From Paludibacteraceae bacterium (GTDB taxonomy: Bacteria > Bacteroidota > Bacteroidia > Bacteroidales > Paludibacteraceae), in NCBI GenBank assembly GCA_024401535.1, contig JAKSKX010000006.1, forward strand, positions 36,666-100,665: 64,000 nucleotides of DNA, written 5' to 3'. Numbering within the stretch: the stretch's first letter is position 1; each line of letters begins with the position of its first letter. Shown piece by piece: positions 1-15,000 of the stretch. Both the position numbers and the translations under genes were made by a program. Under the pieces are notes generated by a model, which saw only the letters and a list, made by a program, of their open reading frames with translations, ran no database searches and was not told the origin of the DNA.

Positions 1-3000
1 CTTAAGAATGCTTCATTCTTTGCTTCTGATGCAGATATGAAGGAGCATACAGTTGTATTCTCAGCTAATGACAAGAACAAACATTTGAATTTCGAAAAGT
101 CTATTGACGCTACTGCTACTACTGCAGATAATATTGATTATGCTCAATATACTTTTGTAGCTCCTGATTCTGCTGGTCAGTACATTGTTAGTGTACGTGA
201 TTTCGTAACAAACACTAACTTGAGTTGTCCACGTGAAATAGCTGTTCAGTTTACAGTATATGGCAAGCCAACTGTAGATATTGATGCTGTTGATGGTAAT
301 AAAGATCCTGATCAGCCTAATGTAGTATATCTATGTGATGGTGATAAGGTAAATCTTCGTGCTAATACTGCAAAGACAGATGTAGAGTTCCACTGGTATG
401 ATGGAAATAGAGTTGAGGACATAGTTGATGCTCCTGACTATAAGTTGAATATTGTAGAGATTACTTCTCCTACTTCTCGTCTTGCAAAGGTAAAGGATAA
501 GGGTACAGGTTGTTGGTCTGACTATTCTAATCAGATTGACATCAAACTTGCTCCAGTTCCTGCTTTCGAATTCTTGGGTAATCAGGCATTCGTTTGCGAA
601 GACAAGAGTACTGTAACTCTTGAGATAAGTGCAATGAAGGATGGCAAGTATTCATTCAGTGAGGTTAACGACCAAAAGGTTCAGATTAACAACATTGGTG
701 AGTCAGCCAAGTCCATTACTTATACTAAGAGCTTGTCATCGTTCGATGCTAGTGGAATTAGTCCAGTTTACGTAGCAGTAATGAATACTGACGTAAATAG
801 CATAAGTTACGGATGTAAGTCTTACGGTAGATATGACTATGCTAAGGCTACTAGTCCTGTTCTTGATGTTAAGCAATTTGTATATAAAGATAACCAATAT
901 GTGGAGAAGGTACCTTGCGAGGGTGAGCAATTCTACTTTGGTGTTCACGATGATGTAGCAAATTACAGTTCTGGTACTGTTAGATTGTCTCGTCAGGCTG
1001 GTTCTTCAAATGGTTATTTGGATGTTTCTCTTGCACCTCAGAATAGAACATATAAGTTGACTACTTCTGATGGTACAACAGTTAACTCTACAATCTCTTC
1101 TACTACTAGAAATATTGCTACTGTAGAGGGTAAGACATATTACATTACAAGCGAATCTTACGAGGCTGTAAATTCAGGATATAATGTGAATGTTGATGGT
1201 GAGGCTGTTTATTCAGATGCAACATGTGAGAGCTCTACAACTTGGTTGTCATCAACTAAGCGTCGTCCAACTCCTTCTTTGGGAGCAGACAGGGCTACTT
1301 ATATTTGTGGAAAGAACAACGGTACTGTTATTGGAGACAATCAGTCAGAGGTTAAGTTGCTTGCTAATGCTACCGTAGATGCTTCTAACGGTAACTATGC
1401 AAAGAAGTATATCTTTACAAATAAGTACACTAATGTAGCAGAGACTAAGACATTAGCCGATGCTACAGCGGCAATCGGCGGTGCTGAGTTTGTTGTCAGC
1501 AACATTTTGTCTGATGTAACTTATACTGTAAAGGTTGAGGATGCAAATGGTTGTCAGAGTGAGGAAAGTGATCCAATCACTATAAGCTATGTTGCATTGC
1601 CTACATTTATTGCTACTGGAAATACATTGTGTGAGGGTAAGAGCGAGGTTAAGTTAACAATAGCTCCTACTGCTGGTACTGTAGATGAATTCAATTACGC
1701 TATGGGTGCTTATGCTGGAGCAAGTGTTGACAAGTCAAATATCTCTGCCGGTGTATGGCCAACAAATGAAACTAACAAGGATGAGCTTACATGGGTTAAT
1801 TCATCATTCCTAACTGCTGATCAGATTGGATCTGCTTCTGCTCTTACTTATCAGTTTGCAGGTTTGGTTGCAGGTAAAAATGACAAGATAGCCGCTTGTG
1901 CTCAGCTTAAGACTCCTTCTATCGGTCAGTTCGCTGGCTGTAAGGGTGAGATTAAGTGTGTTGATGTAAATGTAAACAACAAGCCAGAGATTAAGGCTGT
2001 TGTTAAGCAGAACAACAGAGATGTTACAAATTCAGCTGTATGTCCTAATACTGACTATATAATCGAAGTATCGAACGTCGCTGACTTTGGAACTTGTTCT
2101 CAGGAGACAATCTATTTGTTGAATCTTGATGGAACTGTTAAGGCAAGCCAAATCGTTAATGCTGGAGTGCCTGCTCAGTTTGTTATGACATCTAATACTT
2201 CTGCTGAGCAGTTCAGAACTAAGATTGTTACTTCTTGCGGTTGTGAAATTGAAGGTTCTGTTCTTGTAAACGTCTTTGCTAATCCGACAGCAAGTTTGAC
2301 ATACAACAACACTTTGATTGGCGCTAATTTCGGTGATATCGAAATTTGTAGCAATGCTCAGGCAGAGTTGGGTGTTTCTGCAACTGCTAGTCAGATTCAT
2401 AATGCTGCTAATAAGATTGCTAAGATCTATTGGTATGTAGGTGGCGTTCAGGATTCTTACAATCAGGATTTGACAGATCCTTCAAACATCAAGAGATCTG
2501 GTCTAACTGATGGTGAATACTATGTAATTGCCGAGGATGCTAATGGATGTAAGTCTGCTCCTTCAGAGAAGGCTGTAATCAAGGTTCTTCCTGAGCCTGC
2601 AGTTGACTTTACTGTCGCTGACAACTTCTGTTCAGGAAGTGATGTTGAAGTCGAGATTGTTTCTCCTCAGGCAGACTATACTTATCAGTTGTCTTACAAT
2701 GATGGAACAAATGATGTGACTTTTGCTTTCGTTGATGGCAAATCAACAATCAGAAAGTTCAAGAAAGCCGGTACTACAACATTGAATGTTGTTGCGAAGG
2801 ACAAGAAGTTATGTTCTTCTGCTGTTTCAACTTATGACATCCATGTATATGAAAAGCCGGATATGACTGTCAAGTTCTTCAGAAACAGCGAGGAGCTAAC
2901 AAGAAATTCTGCTGTATGTAATGGTGAGGAGTTGACTTATACTATTACGAAGAATGCCGGTGGTACAGTTAATGTTATCATTGGTTCTACTCCTGGTGGT

Positions 3001-6000
3001 GATGTAGATATTCACGATGCCGGTATGAGTGGAAATGTAGTAATGGGTAGCTCAAATCAGACATTCAACTTTAAGTTCTCTAACGACGAAGTTGCAATGT
3101 GTGAGTCATCATTCGATTTCCCTGTAAGAATCGCAGAGGCACCTTCGTTCCAGTTGACTTCTAGTGCAATGAAGGATCCTAACGGTTATTCAGTTCTTTG
3201 TACAAATGCCACTGAAAACATAAAGATTTCAGCTCCTGTTGGAATTGTTGTGACAGATTGGGGTAATTTGGCGACTACAGAAACAACTGTTCAAACAGAA
3301 GCAGAGACTAACCGTCAGTTTATTGAGGTTAAGCCTGCTGCTGGTCACTACATTGTTAAGGGTAAGAATACTTCTGGATGTGTTGGTACTGCAGAGTTTG
3401 ATGTAGTTAATGCAGCTGTTCCTGAGGTTTCTGAGGTTAGAATGTATGACTATTCTGACAATACTAAGGAAATTGTTGGTGGTGTAGTTTGTGATGGTAC
3501 TCAGGTCACTATTACAGCTAATGCTAACATCGGTACTCCTTCTGTAAGTGACGATGATATTCGCTCTTACGAGTGGACAGGTACTTCCGCTAATCAGCCA
3601 AGCTTTAATACACAGTTGGTAAACGACAATGTTGAGAAGTCAGTTGGCGGATATGATTCAAAGGTTTATAACTTCGGTGTTTCAGTTACTTCTAAGTATG
3701 GATGTAAGTCTGCAAGCTTCCCATACAATGTAACTGTAGATAAGATGCCAGACATTAAGTTCTCTGGTGCTGTTGGAAATGAGTATTCTGCTTGTTTCGG
3801 AACTCCAATCGTTGTTGAACCTAATGTCGGTACTGTGGGATTCGTATTTGACTTTACTAATCCTTCTGGTTCTGAGGTTTATGAGAGTGGTGTTACTAAG
3901 ATTACTAGAAACTTGTCTCAGGCTGGTGCTTCTGAGGTGGTTCGTGTAGTTGCCAAGGGTAATGTATGTACAAAGGTAGGTACTGTTAACTTGAAGGTTA
4001 AGGCACTTCCAACTATTACATTGACTGATCCAACTACTGGTAATGTTGGTCTTGTAACATGTGCTCCTACTACTTCTGAGAGAGGTTCAGGAAATGATAA
4101 GTTCAAGTTTGAGGCAAGAGTCGATGGTCATAAGGCCGTAGAGTCTATCATTGATCCTAACGATGCCACAAATACTATCAACTTCCCAGAAACTGTTAAT
4201 CAGTCTTCTGCAACAATTAACAGAGGAGATGCTTCACAGGATTATTCAATAATTACTGCTTCTAAGCCAGATGTAACTACTACTTACAGATATACTGCAA
4301 GTAATGGTGAGTGTTCTGCTTCTAAGGAGTTTACTGTAACTATCCAGCCAAAACCAGAGATGAGCACTCCAATGCTTTATCGTAAGGCCGAGGATGGTAG
4401 TCTTCAGCTTGTAACTGACAAGACATTCTGTGAGGGTGATGAGGTTACTGCGGTAGTTTCTGCACAGGTAGATGGCGGAAACGGTACAGTAAAGAACATT
4501 TCGTTCGGCTCTGCTTCTACAGATCCAAATGCTCATGTTCAGTATCCTTCTGCAAGTGTTGCGAATGACCAGGCTAACTTCTCATTCGTTGCTACTCCTA
4601 GAACAGGAACTCAGGAGAATGTGATTTCGTTCTCTTCATCTTCTGTAGATGGAAATTGCGAGAGTGATCGTCAGGATATTACAATTGTAGTAAATCCTAA
4701 GGAGCCGCTTACAATCGAGGGTGGAAATGGCCATATAGTTTACCACTGTGGTGGCGCTGAGTACGAGTTGTCTGCTACAGAAGGATTCAAGGATTACGTA
4801 TGGTATGATTCTGACCATTCTACAATCTTGCCTTCTGACGGATACAAGTGTAAAGTTGTTCCTCCTGTAACAGGAATGAAGAAGATCTTCTGTGTTGCAT
4901 CAGAGGGATCAACTGGTTGTAAGACTGAGGCTTCTGTAGATATTGCTGCTATTACAGTTCCTACAGTTCGTCTATCAATAGAGAACTCTCTAACTAACAA
5001 GTCTGTATCTGGTTATGGCGAGAGTGTTGAGTTGGTAGCTTGTGCTCAGGTTGATGGAAATGGAAACACTGTTTCTGTAGAAAACCAGAAAATTACTCTA
5101 ACAGCTACAGCAACTTCAAACACTGTAGATATCAAGGGTTACAAGTGGGGTGATGAGACAATGGGATCAAGTAATTCTCTTGTGTTCGAAAATCCTGCTA
5201 TCGGTGATCAGACAAAGACGGTGACTGTTATCTACACATTCAATGGAAGTGAAGAGTGTAAGGCAGAGAAGAAGTTCAAGATTTATGGTTCTCCTATGCC
5301 AACAGTTCCTACTTTCTCAGCACAGTTATCTGATGGTACAGGTGGTTGGAGCAATGTTTCTTCTATTTGTGAAAATACTCCTATCAGATTGTCTGCTAAT
5401 TCTGATGTGAATGGTGGAACAAGAGGTGAGGATGTTTCATACTCATGGGATCCAACAGGTTCTCAGCAGGAGTATATAAATGTCAATGCACACGATGGAG
5501 ATGAGTACACAGTTACTGTAACAACTAACAACGGCTGTTCGGTTTCTAATACTTACTTGATCGAGACTGCAACTTCAAAGTTCACAGTTAATAATCTTGA
5601 CATTTGTGCCGGTTCAGAGGCTGAGATTAAGCCAATGAAGGCTGCTGGTGACGTAATTACATTTGACTATTATGTAGGAAACGATCACAAGCACACTGGT
5701 GAATCTTACAAAGACATATTTGGAGCAACAACAAGAGTTAAGGTAGTTGGTACAAACGCTATCGGAGGTTGTGAGTCTGTCAAGTATGTTACCGTAAACA
5801 CTTATGGAGTTCCTACAGTAGGAGTTTCTGATAATGTTGAGGGTTGTGAGGGTGCTCCTGTTAATCTTAATGCAGTTAAGCAGGAAGGTGTAACTTATAT
5901 ATGGCAGGGTGCATTTACAGGTGATTCTTATGAGGTTCCTGCTTCTTTGGATGTAGTTGATGTTCAGGCCAAGAAGAGCTACACTGTAGGTGGTGTTACT

Positions 6001-9000
6001 GATGCTGTAGTTTGTTTCAGTCCAATCAAGACTGTTGCTATCAACCGTACTTCAACTCCTACTGTAAACATTATAGCTTCTACTGATAATGTTTGTGAGG
6101 GTGAGGAAACTAGATTCACTGCTACCGGTGGAAATGCTACCAGCTTCAACTGGAGATATGGATATTTGAATACTATCGACGATACTATTTCTTATACCAA
6201 TATCAAGACAACAACAACAGATGCCAATAATCCTGATTTGATTATTCCTAAGTCAGAGTTTGTAGGCGTAGGTCAGTTGTATGTTAAGGCTGTAGCAAAG
6301 GGTACTAAGTGTAGTGCTGAAGGATATAGAGTTATCTCAGTTTCTAAGAAGCCAGTTATTAAGCTAGCAAGTTATACAAGGGCTTCTATGACTAGTCCTA
6401 TAACTCCAACTGAGGAGGAAGGTGCATTCGTTGCTAAGACTTGTTCCGATGAGGAAATTAATTTGATCTTCGACGGTGCAAAGACTTATGAAATTGATGG
6501 TGTTCCTTACAATGGTACTTGGTCTAACACAACAACAGTAAATGGCCCAATCGACAATAATTTGTTGAAGGTTTCAGGTAAGGATGTTTATGGATGTCCA
6601 GCTAAGGATATTTTGGTTAAGGTTGTTACATACCCTCAGCCAACACTTGTGGATGTTCCTACTAACTTGACATTCTGTGAACTTGATAACTCGCCAATCA
6701 ACATTTCAGCTAAGGCTGTTGATAAGGCTGGTTCTAAGTTTACAATTAGCTACTCAACAGCTTCTAATCCAGATGCTGTTAAGTGTACTGATGTAAACGA
6801 GTGTGAGATTGGAGGTTCTACTTCAAATATTATCACACCAAATTCTGCTGATGGTAAGATTATTGTTGCTGCGATTTCTCCTGCAGGATGTACAGTTTCT
6901 CAGGACGTAGTTATCGATGTTGTTCCTCAGCCAGTTGCTTTGGTTGATCAGAACATGAAGGTTTGTCCTAACACTGAGTTCGAATTGAAGACAACTCATG
7001 AGAATGGCGTTCCTGATGCTGATGTATATGCAAAGGAGTGGTACCGCGTTAACGCTGACAATACTACTTCATTTATAGGAGCAGGTCAGAATGTTAAGCA
7101 GTCTATCACAGAGAGGACTCATTATCAGTTGAAGTACAAGAGAAGCACATACCCTATGTGTGAGGCTACTCCAATCGACTTCTATGTTGATGTATTTGGT
7201 GATGTTGTACTTTCTGATGCAAGTGTAGATGCTTCTGGAACTCCATTCCAGAGAGAAATCTGTACTTCTAGTGGTCCAACTCCACTTTCTATTGGTGCTT
7301 CAGGTATTAACCTTGAGACTATCAAGTGGTATCTTGGTGCAAATAATCAGGGAACTGAAATTGAGCCTGATGCTGCGTCAAGAAATACTATCAATGTCGA
7401 ACCTAAGACTAAGTCTTGGTACTATGTGGAGGCAAAGACAGTTTCCGGATGTACTGTAGGTCATGAGTTTACTGTTGATGTAGCAGAGGCTCCTCAGATT
7501 GTTCTATATGCTACTAAGGCTGATGGAACTTCTCTTATTGGAGGAAAGATTTGTAGAGGTGAGAATATTATTATCAAGACAAATCTTTTGAGTGCAGTTG
7601 AACCTGATAATTACTATTGGTTTGGCGCTGCTGCTACTTCTCAGGATTATCACGTTATCGGCAATGTTGACAATAGAGTTGATGTAGTTCTAGAGGCTGA
7701 CAAGGGTAATTGTCGTACAAAGGTAGAGCAGTCTTTCGATGTTGTTGAGCGTCCTATTATTTCACTAGAGTCCGACAACAGTACTTACTGTGAGGGTGAA
7801 TCGGTAGAATTTAGGGCTAACACTAATGATGACGGTGTTACAATTGACGATTATCGTATCAATTGGTTCGCTTCAGAGCAGGATGCTAATAACAAGAAGA
7901 ATGTCATAAGCACATTCAATACTTTGACTCAGGTTGTCAAGGGTGATGCAACAGGTAATTACGAATTGTTCGCTACAGTTTATGATCCTCGTTACGGATG
8001 TTATGCTGAGAATCCTGCTAGTATCAGTGTCAAGTCAGTAAATGTAGGTGAGCCTGCTTTGACTTATCTTGGTCGCGTATGTAATGGTGCTAGCGCTGAA
8101 ATCAAACTTGCTACAATAGACAAGAGCAATGAGTTCAGCAGCACTGAGTACAAGATGTTCATCAAGCCTAACACTCCAGGTTCTGCAGAGAGTACAGTAA
8201 CTTCTGCAACAGGTACAGGTTGGGGTTATCCAATTTCTGCTGTTACAGACAATACTCGTTACGATTACTACTTGTCTAGAGTAGTTGATGGTAAGGAGTG
8301 TAAGAGCAAGACTTACTCTGCAACAATCTTGACTGAGGCTAAGCCTTCTATCAACGTATTGCTTGATGGTACACTATGTGCCGGTAATACAGTTAAATTG
8401 ACAGCTTCTTCAAATGGAGTTCCTAATGAGAAGGTTAAGTGGGTTGCTAACGGTAAAAATGTATATGAGTATGATCTTCCAGGTTCTAACAATGTAGAGA
8501 ATAGATCTCTTGATGTAGAGGCAGAGAAGTCATTCGACTATACTTTGTACGAGCAGGGCCAGGCTAAGCCTATGACTGATGGTGTATGTAAGAATACTTA
8601 TACATACAAGATGACAGTAAATCCAAAACCTGTTATTACAATTGTTGAAGATGAGAATAACAATCGTAAGTGTCCTGGTGATGAGATCGCATTCGATGTG
8701 AAAACTCAGACCGAGGGCGTTACTAAGGTGGATTGGATTGGTGCTACTCCAAAGGCTTATGATGCCGCAAATGATAAATTCATTAACGAGCATTCTACTG
8801 TGGTTATACCTCAGGCTGGAGGAAACTTCACTATTTCAGCAGTTGCCACAAATGGTGTTTGTTCTTCTGATCTGGCTAGCTTCATTGTTGAGTCTGGTGT
8901 TACTCCAACAATCACATTGAAGACAAAGGCTGATGATGATAAGAATATTGCTGCTGTAGATGTTAAGCCAGGTAGTACATTCTACTTCTGTGAGGATGAT

Positions 9001-12000
9001 TCGCGTGATTTGGTTGCTTCAACAGAGCCATCTAATTCATTGGTAACTGTTAAGGGTGCAGGTATTCCTGAAACCGGAATGGGAACAAATGATGGTGTAT
9101 TCCCTGTTTCAGCTGAAGGTCTATATGAAGTTATAGCAACTACAGCAGGTCAGTGTTCAAGTTCGATGAATTTCATCGTATCTCATAAGAAGAAGCCAGA
9201 GATTATTTCTCAGATTGGTTCTGCTGCATGGCAGGTTCTTCCTAATGGTCAGACTCACTATTGTTGGGATGAAAATAATCCTGACGATATCACAATCACT
9301 GTAGGTCAGGATCCTAACGCATTCTATGCATTCAAGTCTGCAGGTCAGCCTGATCCTACTAGTGATAAATATAAGCAGGAGTCTAATCAGTTGAAATTGT
9401 ATGGTCATCCAGGAGCTGAGCAGATGGATGTTCCTAATCAGACGGTTGACTACACAATCTTGGCTTATAAAACTTATACTATCGATGGAAGTGACTTGAC
9501 TTGTTACAACGAGACAGTAGTTCCAATCCCAGTAAAGGTTTCTCCAAGTGTTTTGATTGATGGTAAGAATGTGTTCTGTGCCGGAACTCAGAATAAGGTT
9601 ACATTGACAGCAAAGCTTGGTAGTGATGTTGGTGATGTTTCTTACAAATGGTCTGGATTCTGGGAGGTTAACAACAAGAATACTGAGGTTGTTGATTTCA
9701 ATATGGTAAGAACAGGTGATCAAACAGCTACAGTTACAGTAACTGATGAAAACCAGTGTTCAGGAAAGGCTTCAAAGACTATTACTATTCTTCCTGCCCC
9801 AGTATTGCAGATCAAGAATGCTAAGTCTAATTTCTGTGAGGGTACGACTCAGGAATTTGTTGCTGAATGTAAGAACTGTTCTGATACTTATGGAATCACT
9901 AAGTATTACTGGCAGGATTCTGAAGGAAACTTGATTAATGGTGAAGACGGTAAGTCTGATGGTAGCGTTCTATTGTCTAAGTCCGACGTTTACTCTTATT
10001 TGGCATATATCCTTTTGCCAGATCTAGACGAGGACGGAAATGAGCGTTTGTGTTGGTCTTCAACATATACACAGGCTGTCCAGACAACACCAAAACCTCA
10101 CTTCTCGATTACAGGAGACACAGCTATCTGTCCTAGTGATGGTGCTGTATTCAGAGCTTCTGGTGACGCTGGTTATTCATTCACATGGACTATGAATGAT
10201 AACTTGATCAGGAAAGATGAGAATACAAATACTTCATCTATTAGTGAGGCTATCAATGCTTCCAACACAATGACTCCAATCAAGTTGTTGGTTGAGAATT
10301 CTTCAGGATGTCAGTCTGATACAACATTGAAGGTTATAAATAAGGGAGTTCCTTACCCAGATGTTGTTTATGACCAGGAAGCTTGTGAGAATGGTATTTC
10401 ATCATTCAAGATCGTAGATGCAGCTGCTTATACAAATATAGTATGGCAGTGTGGTAGCCAGGTTGGTGTAGGTTCTAAGTTTGACTGCAGTGTAGGTTCT
10501 TCCGATGTAAAGGTAACCTTGACTGTTCAGTCTGCGGATCCAGCCAACGCATGTACTAATCAACTTGAGTATCCTGTTCGTGTAATCAAGCATCAGCAGC
10601 TTCAGTATGAAGGAAGCAAGGTTGCTTGTGAGGGCGAGCCTGTTGAGTTGGTTGTTAATCGTGCTGATTTACCTGGTGTTGCTGCAACCGGTGATAATTT
10701 CCGTTGGTTTACTCCAAATGGAGATACTCTAAAGAGTGGAAATCAAAACCACGCTACTTACAAACCTACAGTTTCTGGTCAGTACAGTGTTGTATTCCAG
10801 AATGGTGTTTGTGAGGAGAAGATGAACTTTGATCTACAGATTAAGAATAAGCCAGTTATTTATTTGTCATACAAAGATACAATCTGTGCTAATTCCCCTG
10901 TCGTGATTATCGCTAATGTTCCAAGTGCTACTCCTTCAAATCCTGTAGAGTATTACTGGCAGAGTGATTACAATACTCAGAATCAGTCAAATTCATTCAC
11001 GGATTCTCCAATGATGGATTCTAAGTATCAGTTGCGTGTTGTTGATGTAAACACTGAGTGTTATACTGATACAACAGGAATTATGGTTGCTATTCGTCCT
11101 AATCCGTCTGTAAGAATTGATATGGACAAGAGCGAGAATAAGCCATGTGTTAACACTAATGCTTACTTGGTCGCTACTGGTGCTGTTAGATATTCTTGGG
11201 ATGGCGGTAATGGAAACGGTGAGGTTTATCAGCCACTTGTTGAAGATACACCTTTCGACGTTACTGTAATTGGTTACGATAACTTAGGATGTTCTAATAC
11301 AGCAAAGGTTACAGTAACTCCTACTACATTGCCAGAGTTCGAGGTTCAGAATGATGGAGAAACAATCTGTGAGGGTACAGGAATTGATTTGTACGGTAAG
11401 TCTAAGTTGTCAAATGAAGCTTATGATTTCAACTGGTTTGATCCAGTTCAGAATATCGAGGTTCTTGGTACTAATAGATTTAATACTCAGCCAGTTGTTT
11501 CTACAACTTACGAGGTGACTGCAATAAAGACTACAGCTCATGGTACTAAGTGTACTTCTAAGTTGTATCCAATTGTAAATGTTAATAAGATTCCTAAATT
11601 GATCATCCACGGTAGTTCTGAGGTTTGTGACGGTGGCACATACACATTTACTGTCGAGGGTGGTATGGATGGAAGCTATGTATGGGATAATGATAGAGAC
11701 AAGAGTTCAACTACTTATTCCAAGACATTCAATTACACTGGAAGTCCAGCTTATGTTCAGGTTCAGGGCTTTGATGGATTATGTGAGTCAGAGTCTGTTC
11801 GTAAGGAGATCTTAGTTCGTAAGAAACCAGATATCAAGCTTGATTACATGAATCAGGTTTGTGGTAATACGCCAGCCCATATCGAGGCTTCTTCTTCAAC
11901 TCCTAATGTAACATTCTTGTGGAAGGAGCAGAATATCAATGGTCCAATATTTGAACCTGTTGTTCAGCCTGCATATCAGTTGTTCCATGTAGTGGCAACA

Positions 12001-15000
12001 GATAACATTGGTTGTACTAACATTGATTCTGCAAGAATCGAGGTTGTTTCGGCTCCTAAGTTGTATTTGAGCGCTCAGCGTTCAGGTAAGCCTAGAGTTA
12101 ACATTCCATTCGACTCTGTTTCTAAGAAGTTTATAGTTGATGTTTGTGAGGGCGAGGATTTGAACTTGAAGATGTCAGGAGCTTCTAACTATAAGTTTAC
12201 TTCTGTTCCAGGCGATGTCCTTTCTGAAACTGATGAATACAACTATCATCCTCTAGGAAACGAGGGATTGGTTGTGACAGGATTCTTGACTGGTTGTAAT
12301 AAGGAGGCTGATATCCTAATCAACCACAACAATGTTCCGACTCTATTCCTTGTAGGTGATACAACATCTTGTAAGGGTGACGATGTTGAATTCAAGGCAG
12401 CTGCTTCGGTTGCAACAAATGACCTTGAGTACAACTGGACACTTCCTGAGTTCGTTGATATGTACGGTGTTGACTCGTTCATCGTTGATAACGAGATCGA
12501 GGTTATGGCGATGTATCCAATCGAGCAGTCTGACAAGAACTTGTACACTGTTACTGCAAGATCTAAGTCAACTGGATGTGAGACTAGTCAGGACTTCCAT
12601 TTTGGATATGTTCCTTCTCCTGAGTTTGAGCCAACTTATGAGTCTCGCGTTTGTGCTAATGCAGACGTAGAGTTCTATGTTACACCAAACGATCCTGATG
12701 CTACATACAAGTATCAGTGGAGAACAGGTAAGACAAGCCAGTTGAGAGACACATTCAAGACTCAGTTCCGTACACCAGGTTCGGAGAGAGTGATGGTAAC
12801 TGCTACTGATGGAAGCTGTACAGTTTCTAAGCAGTTCGAGATTGATGTCATTCCTGCTCCTCAGCTTAAGGTCACAGCTCCTGCTGGACTTTCAAGAATC
12901 GGAGATACAGGTGCTTCATACATGTTGGAGATTTGTGAGAATGACCGCTTCTCGTTCGCAGTGTCTGATACGACAAGTTTCCCTAACTATGGTGGTACAT
13001 TCGATTATACTTTGGTAGCTCCTGAGGAAATTGAAGGAATCAATTCAATCAATAGTATCGCAACTAAGGATGTAACTTATAAGTTCAAGGCTGTTAATGC
13101 TGATGGATGTTCAAGCCAGGCTTTGGTTTCATTGGCAATTAACAAGGCTCCTATCGCATCTAATACAGGTGGTGATACAACAACTATTTGTTACGGTGAT
13201 TCTGTTATCTTCAATATTGTTGGTACTAACATCAAGTCTTATGAGTGGTTGCCAACATCTAAGGGAGATACAAATGCTACTAAGATTGTTAAGCCAAGTC
13301 AGTCAACAGACTACTATGTAAATGTAACTGGCTTCAACGGATGTCGTTCACAGAAGCAGTTGAGAGTTAAGGTTAACTCAATACCTCAGATGGCATTCGC
13401 TCTTGATAACCATGTTCCTACTAGTGATGACATGGTATGTTATGGAAATGACTTCACTTTGAATGTTAAACCAGCTAAGGCTGAGGATAGCTACTCATTC
13501 CGTTGGGATAACATGTCAACTGACAGTTACATCAGTCAGAGAGCTCAGGCTGAGAAGAAGTTCTATGTAACAGCTCTTGATTCTAACAACTGTTCTAATA
13601 GAGATTCGTTCACAGTTAGAGTTCAGCCATTGCCAGTTCTTTCTTATGACGGAGAAACTTCGGTATGTAGGGGTTCTGCTTTGGTTCTAACAGGAGCTAA
13701 TGCTTCTAACTACTGGTGGACTCGTAGTCAGGATACACTTTCTGATAAGCCTCGCGTAAGAGTTGATGCTCTTGAATCATCTGGTACATTGACATTGTAC
13801 GGTGAGCAGAACGGTTGTATCGGCAAGTTGGATGTTGATGTAGATGTTAAGGAAACTCCTGATATGTACGTTAACTCTGCTTCAGCAGGTACAGTGTTCA
13901 AGGATACAGTGAAGCTTTGTGAGGGTGCTGAGAACTTGTCTATCGAGGTTCTTACAATCAATGGTACAAATGGTCTTGAGTATTCTTGGGATAATGGTAC
14001 TATTGGTAATACATTGACTATTGACAATGTAACTCGTAACAAGGATTACATAGTAACTGTTCATGATCCATCAGGAGCATTCGTTTGTGATGGTCACTTG
14101 AAGGTTCCAGTTCGCGTGTTGCCTAAGCCAGCCATCTTCATCGATGGTCCTAAGGAGCAGTGTGCTGATGCTTATGCTACTCTTGTACCTCATGGATTGA
14201 AGCCTTCTGACTTCGACAACTACCAGTGGAAGGATTACGGTAATAACGATACTCTTCGCGCTCTAATTACAGAGACAGAGACATTCGAGGTTACTGGTAG
14301 CAATTCACTTACTGGTTGTGAGGCTAAAACAACTTGGACTGTAACAAAGATCAATCCTCCTCTAGTTGAGATTGAAATTGACGGTGACAATGGCGAGGGT
14401 GCTGTTTGTGAGGGTAACCAGTTTACTCTAAAGGCTAAGAACGCTTATACTTACGTATGGAATGATTCACTTCAGACTAAGGAGCAGAATCTAGGTCAGA
14501 TTGCTAATACAGCAACTTGGTACTCAGTTGAGGGTACTGATTCTAGAGGATGTAAGGGTACTGCTACAATATTTGTAGATGTACTTCCTAAGCCAGTTCT
14601 TTGGACATATGGTAACAGACCTATCTGTCTTGGTGATACTCTATCTCTAGAGGCTGTAGGTGCTGACAAGTACGAGTGGACAATGGGAGTTGTATCTGGT
14701 GACAAGAACCAGTACATGACAGCTGTTCCTAAGTACAGCACAGACTTCTATTTGACAGGTTATGACAAGAACGGATGTTCTAATGTAATCAAGGTTGAGA
14801 CTACAGTACGTGATACTCCGAATGTAGTTATTACTTCGCCTGACAATACACAGTATGTATGTGAGGGTGATGTTGCCAAGTTGAAGGCTTCTGGTGCTGA
14901 GAACTATAAGTGGATCGAGGGTACTCAGAGCCAGAGTGATGAGATCACTCAGTTGATTGACAAGGACAATACAGTCTTCGTAGTCGAGGGTACTGATGCT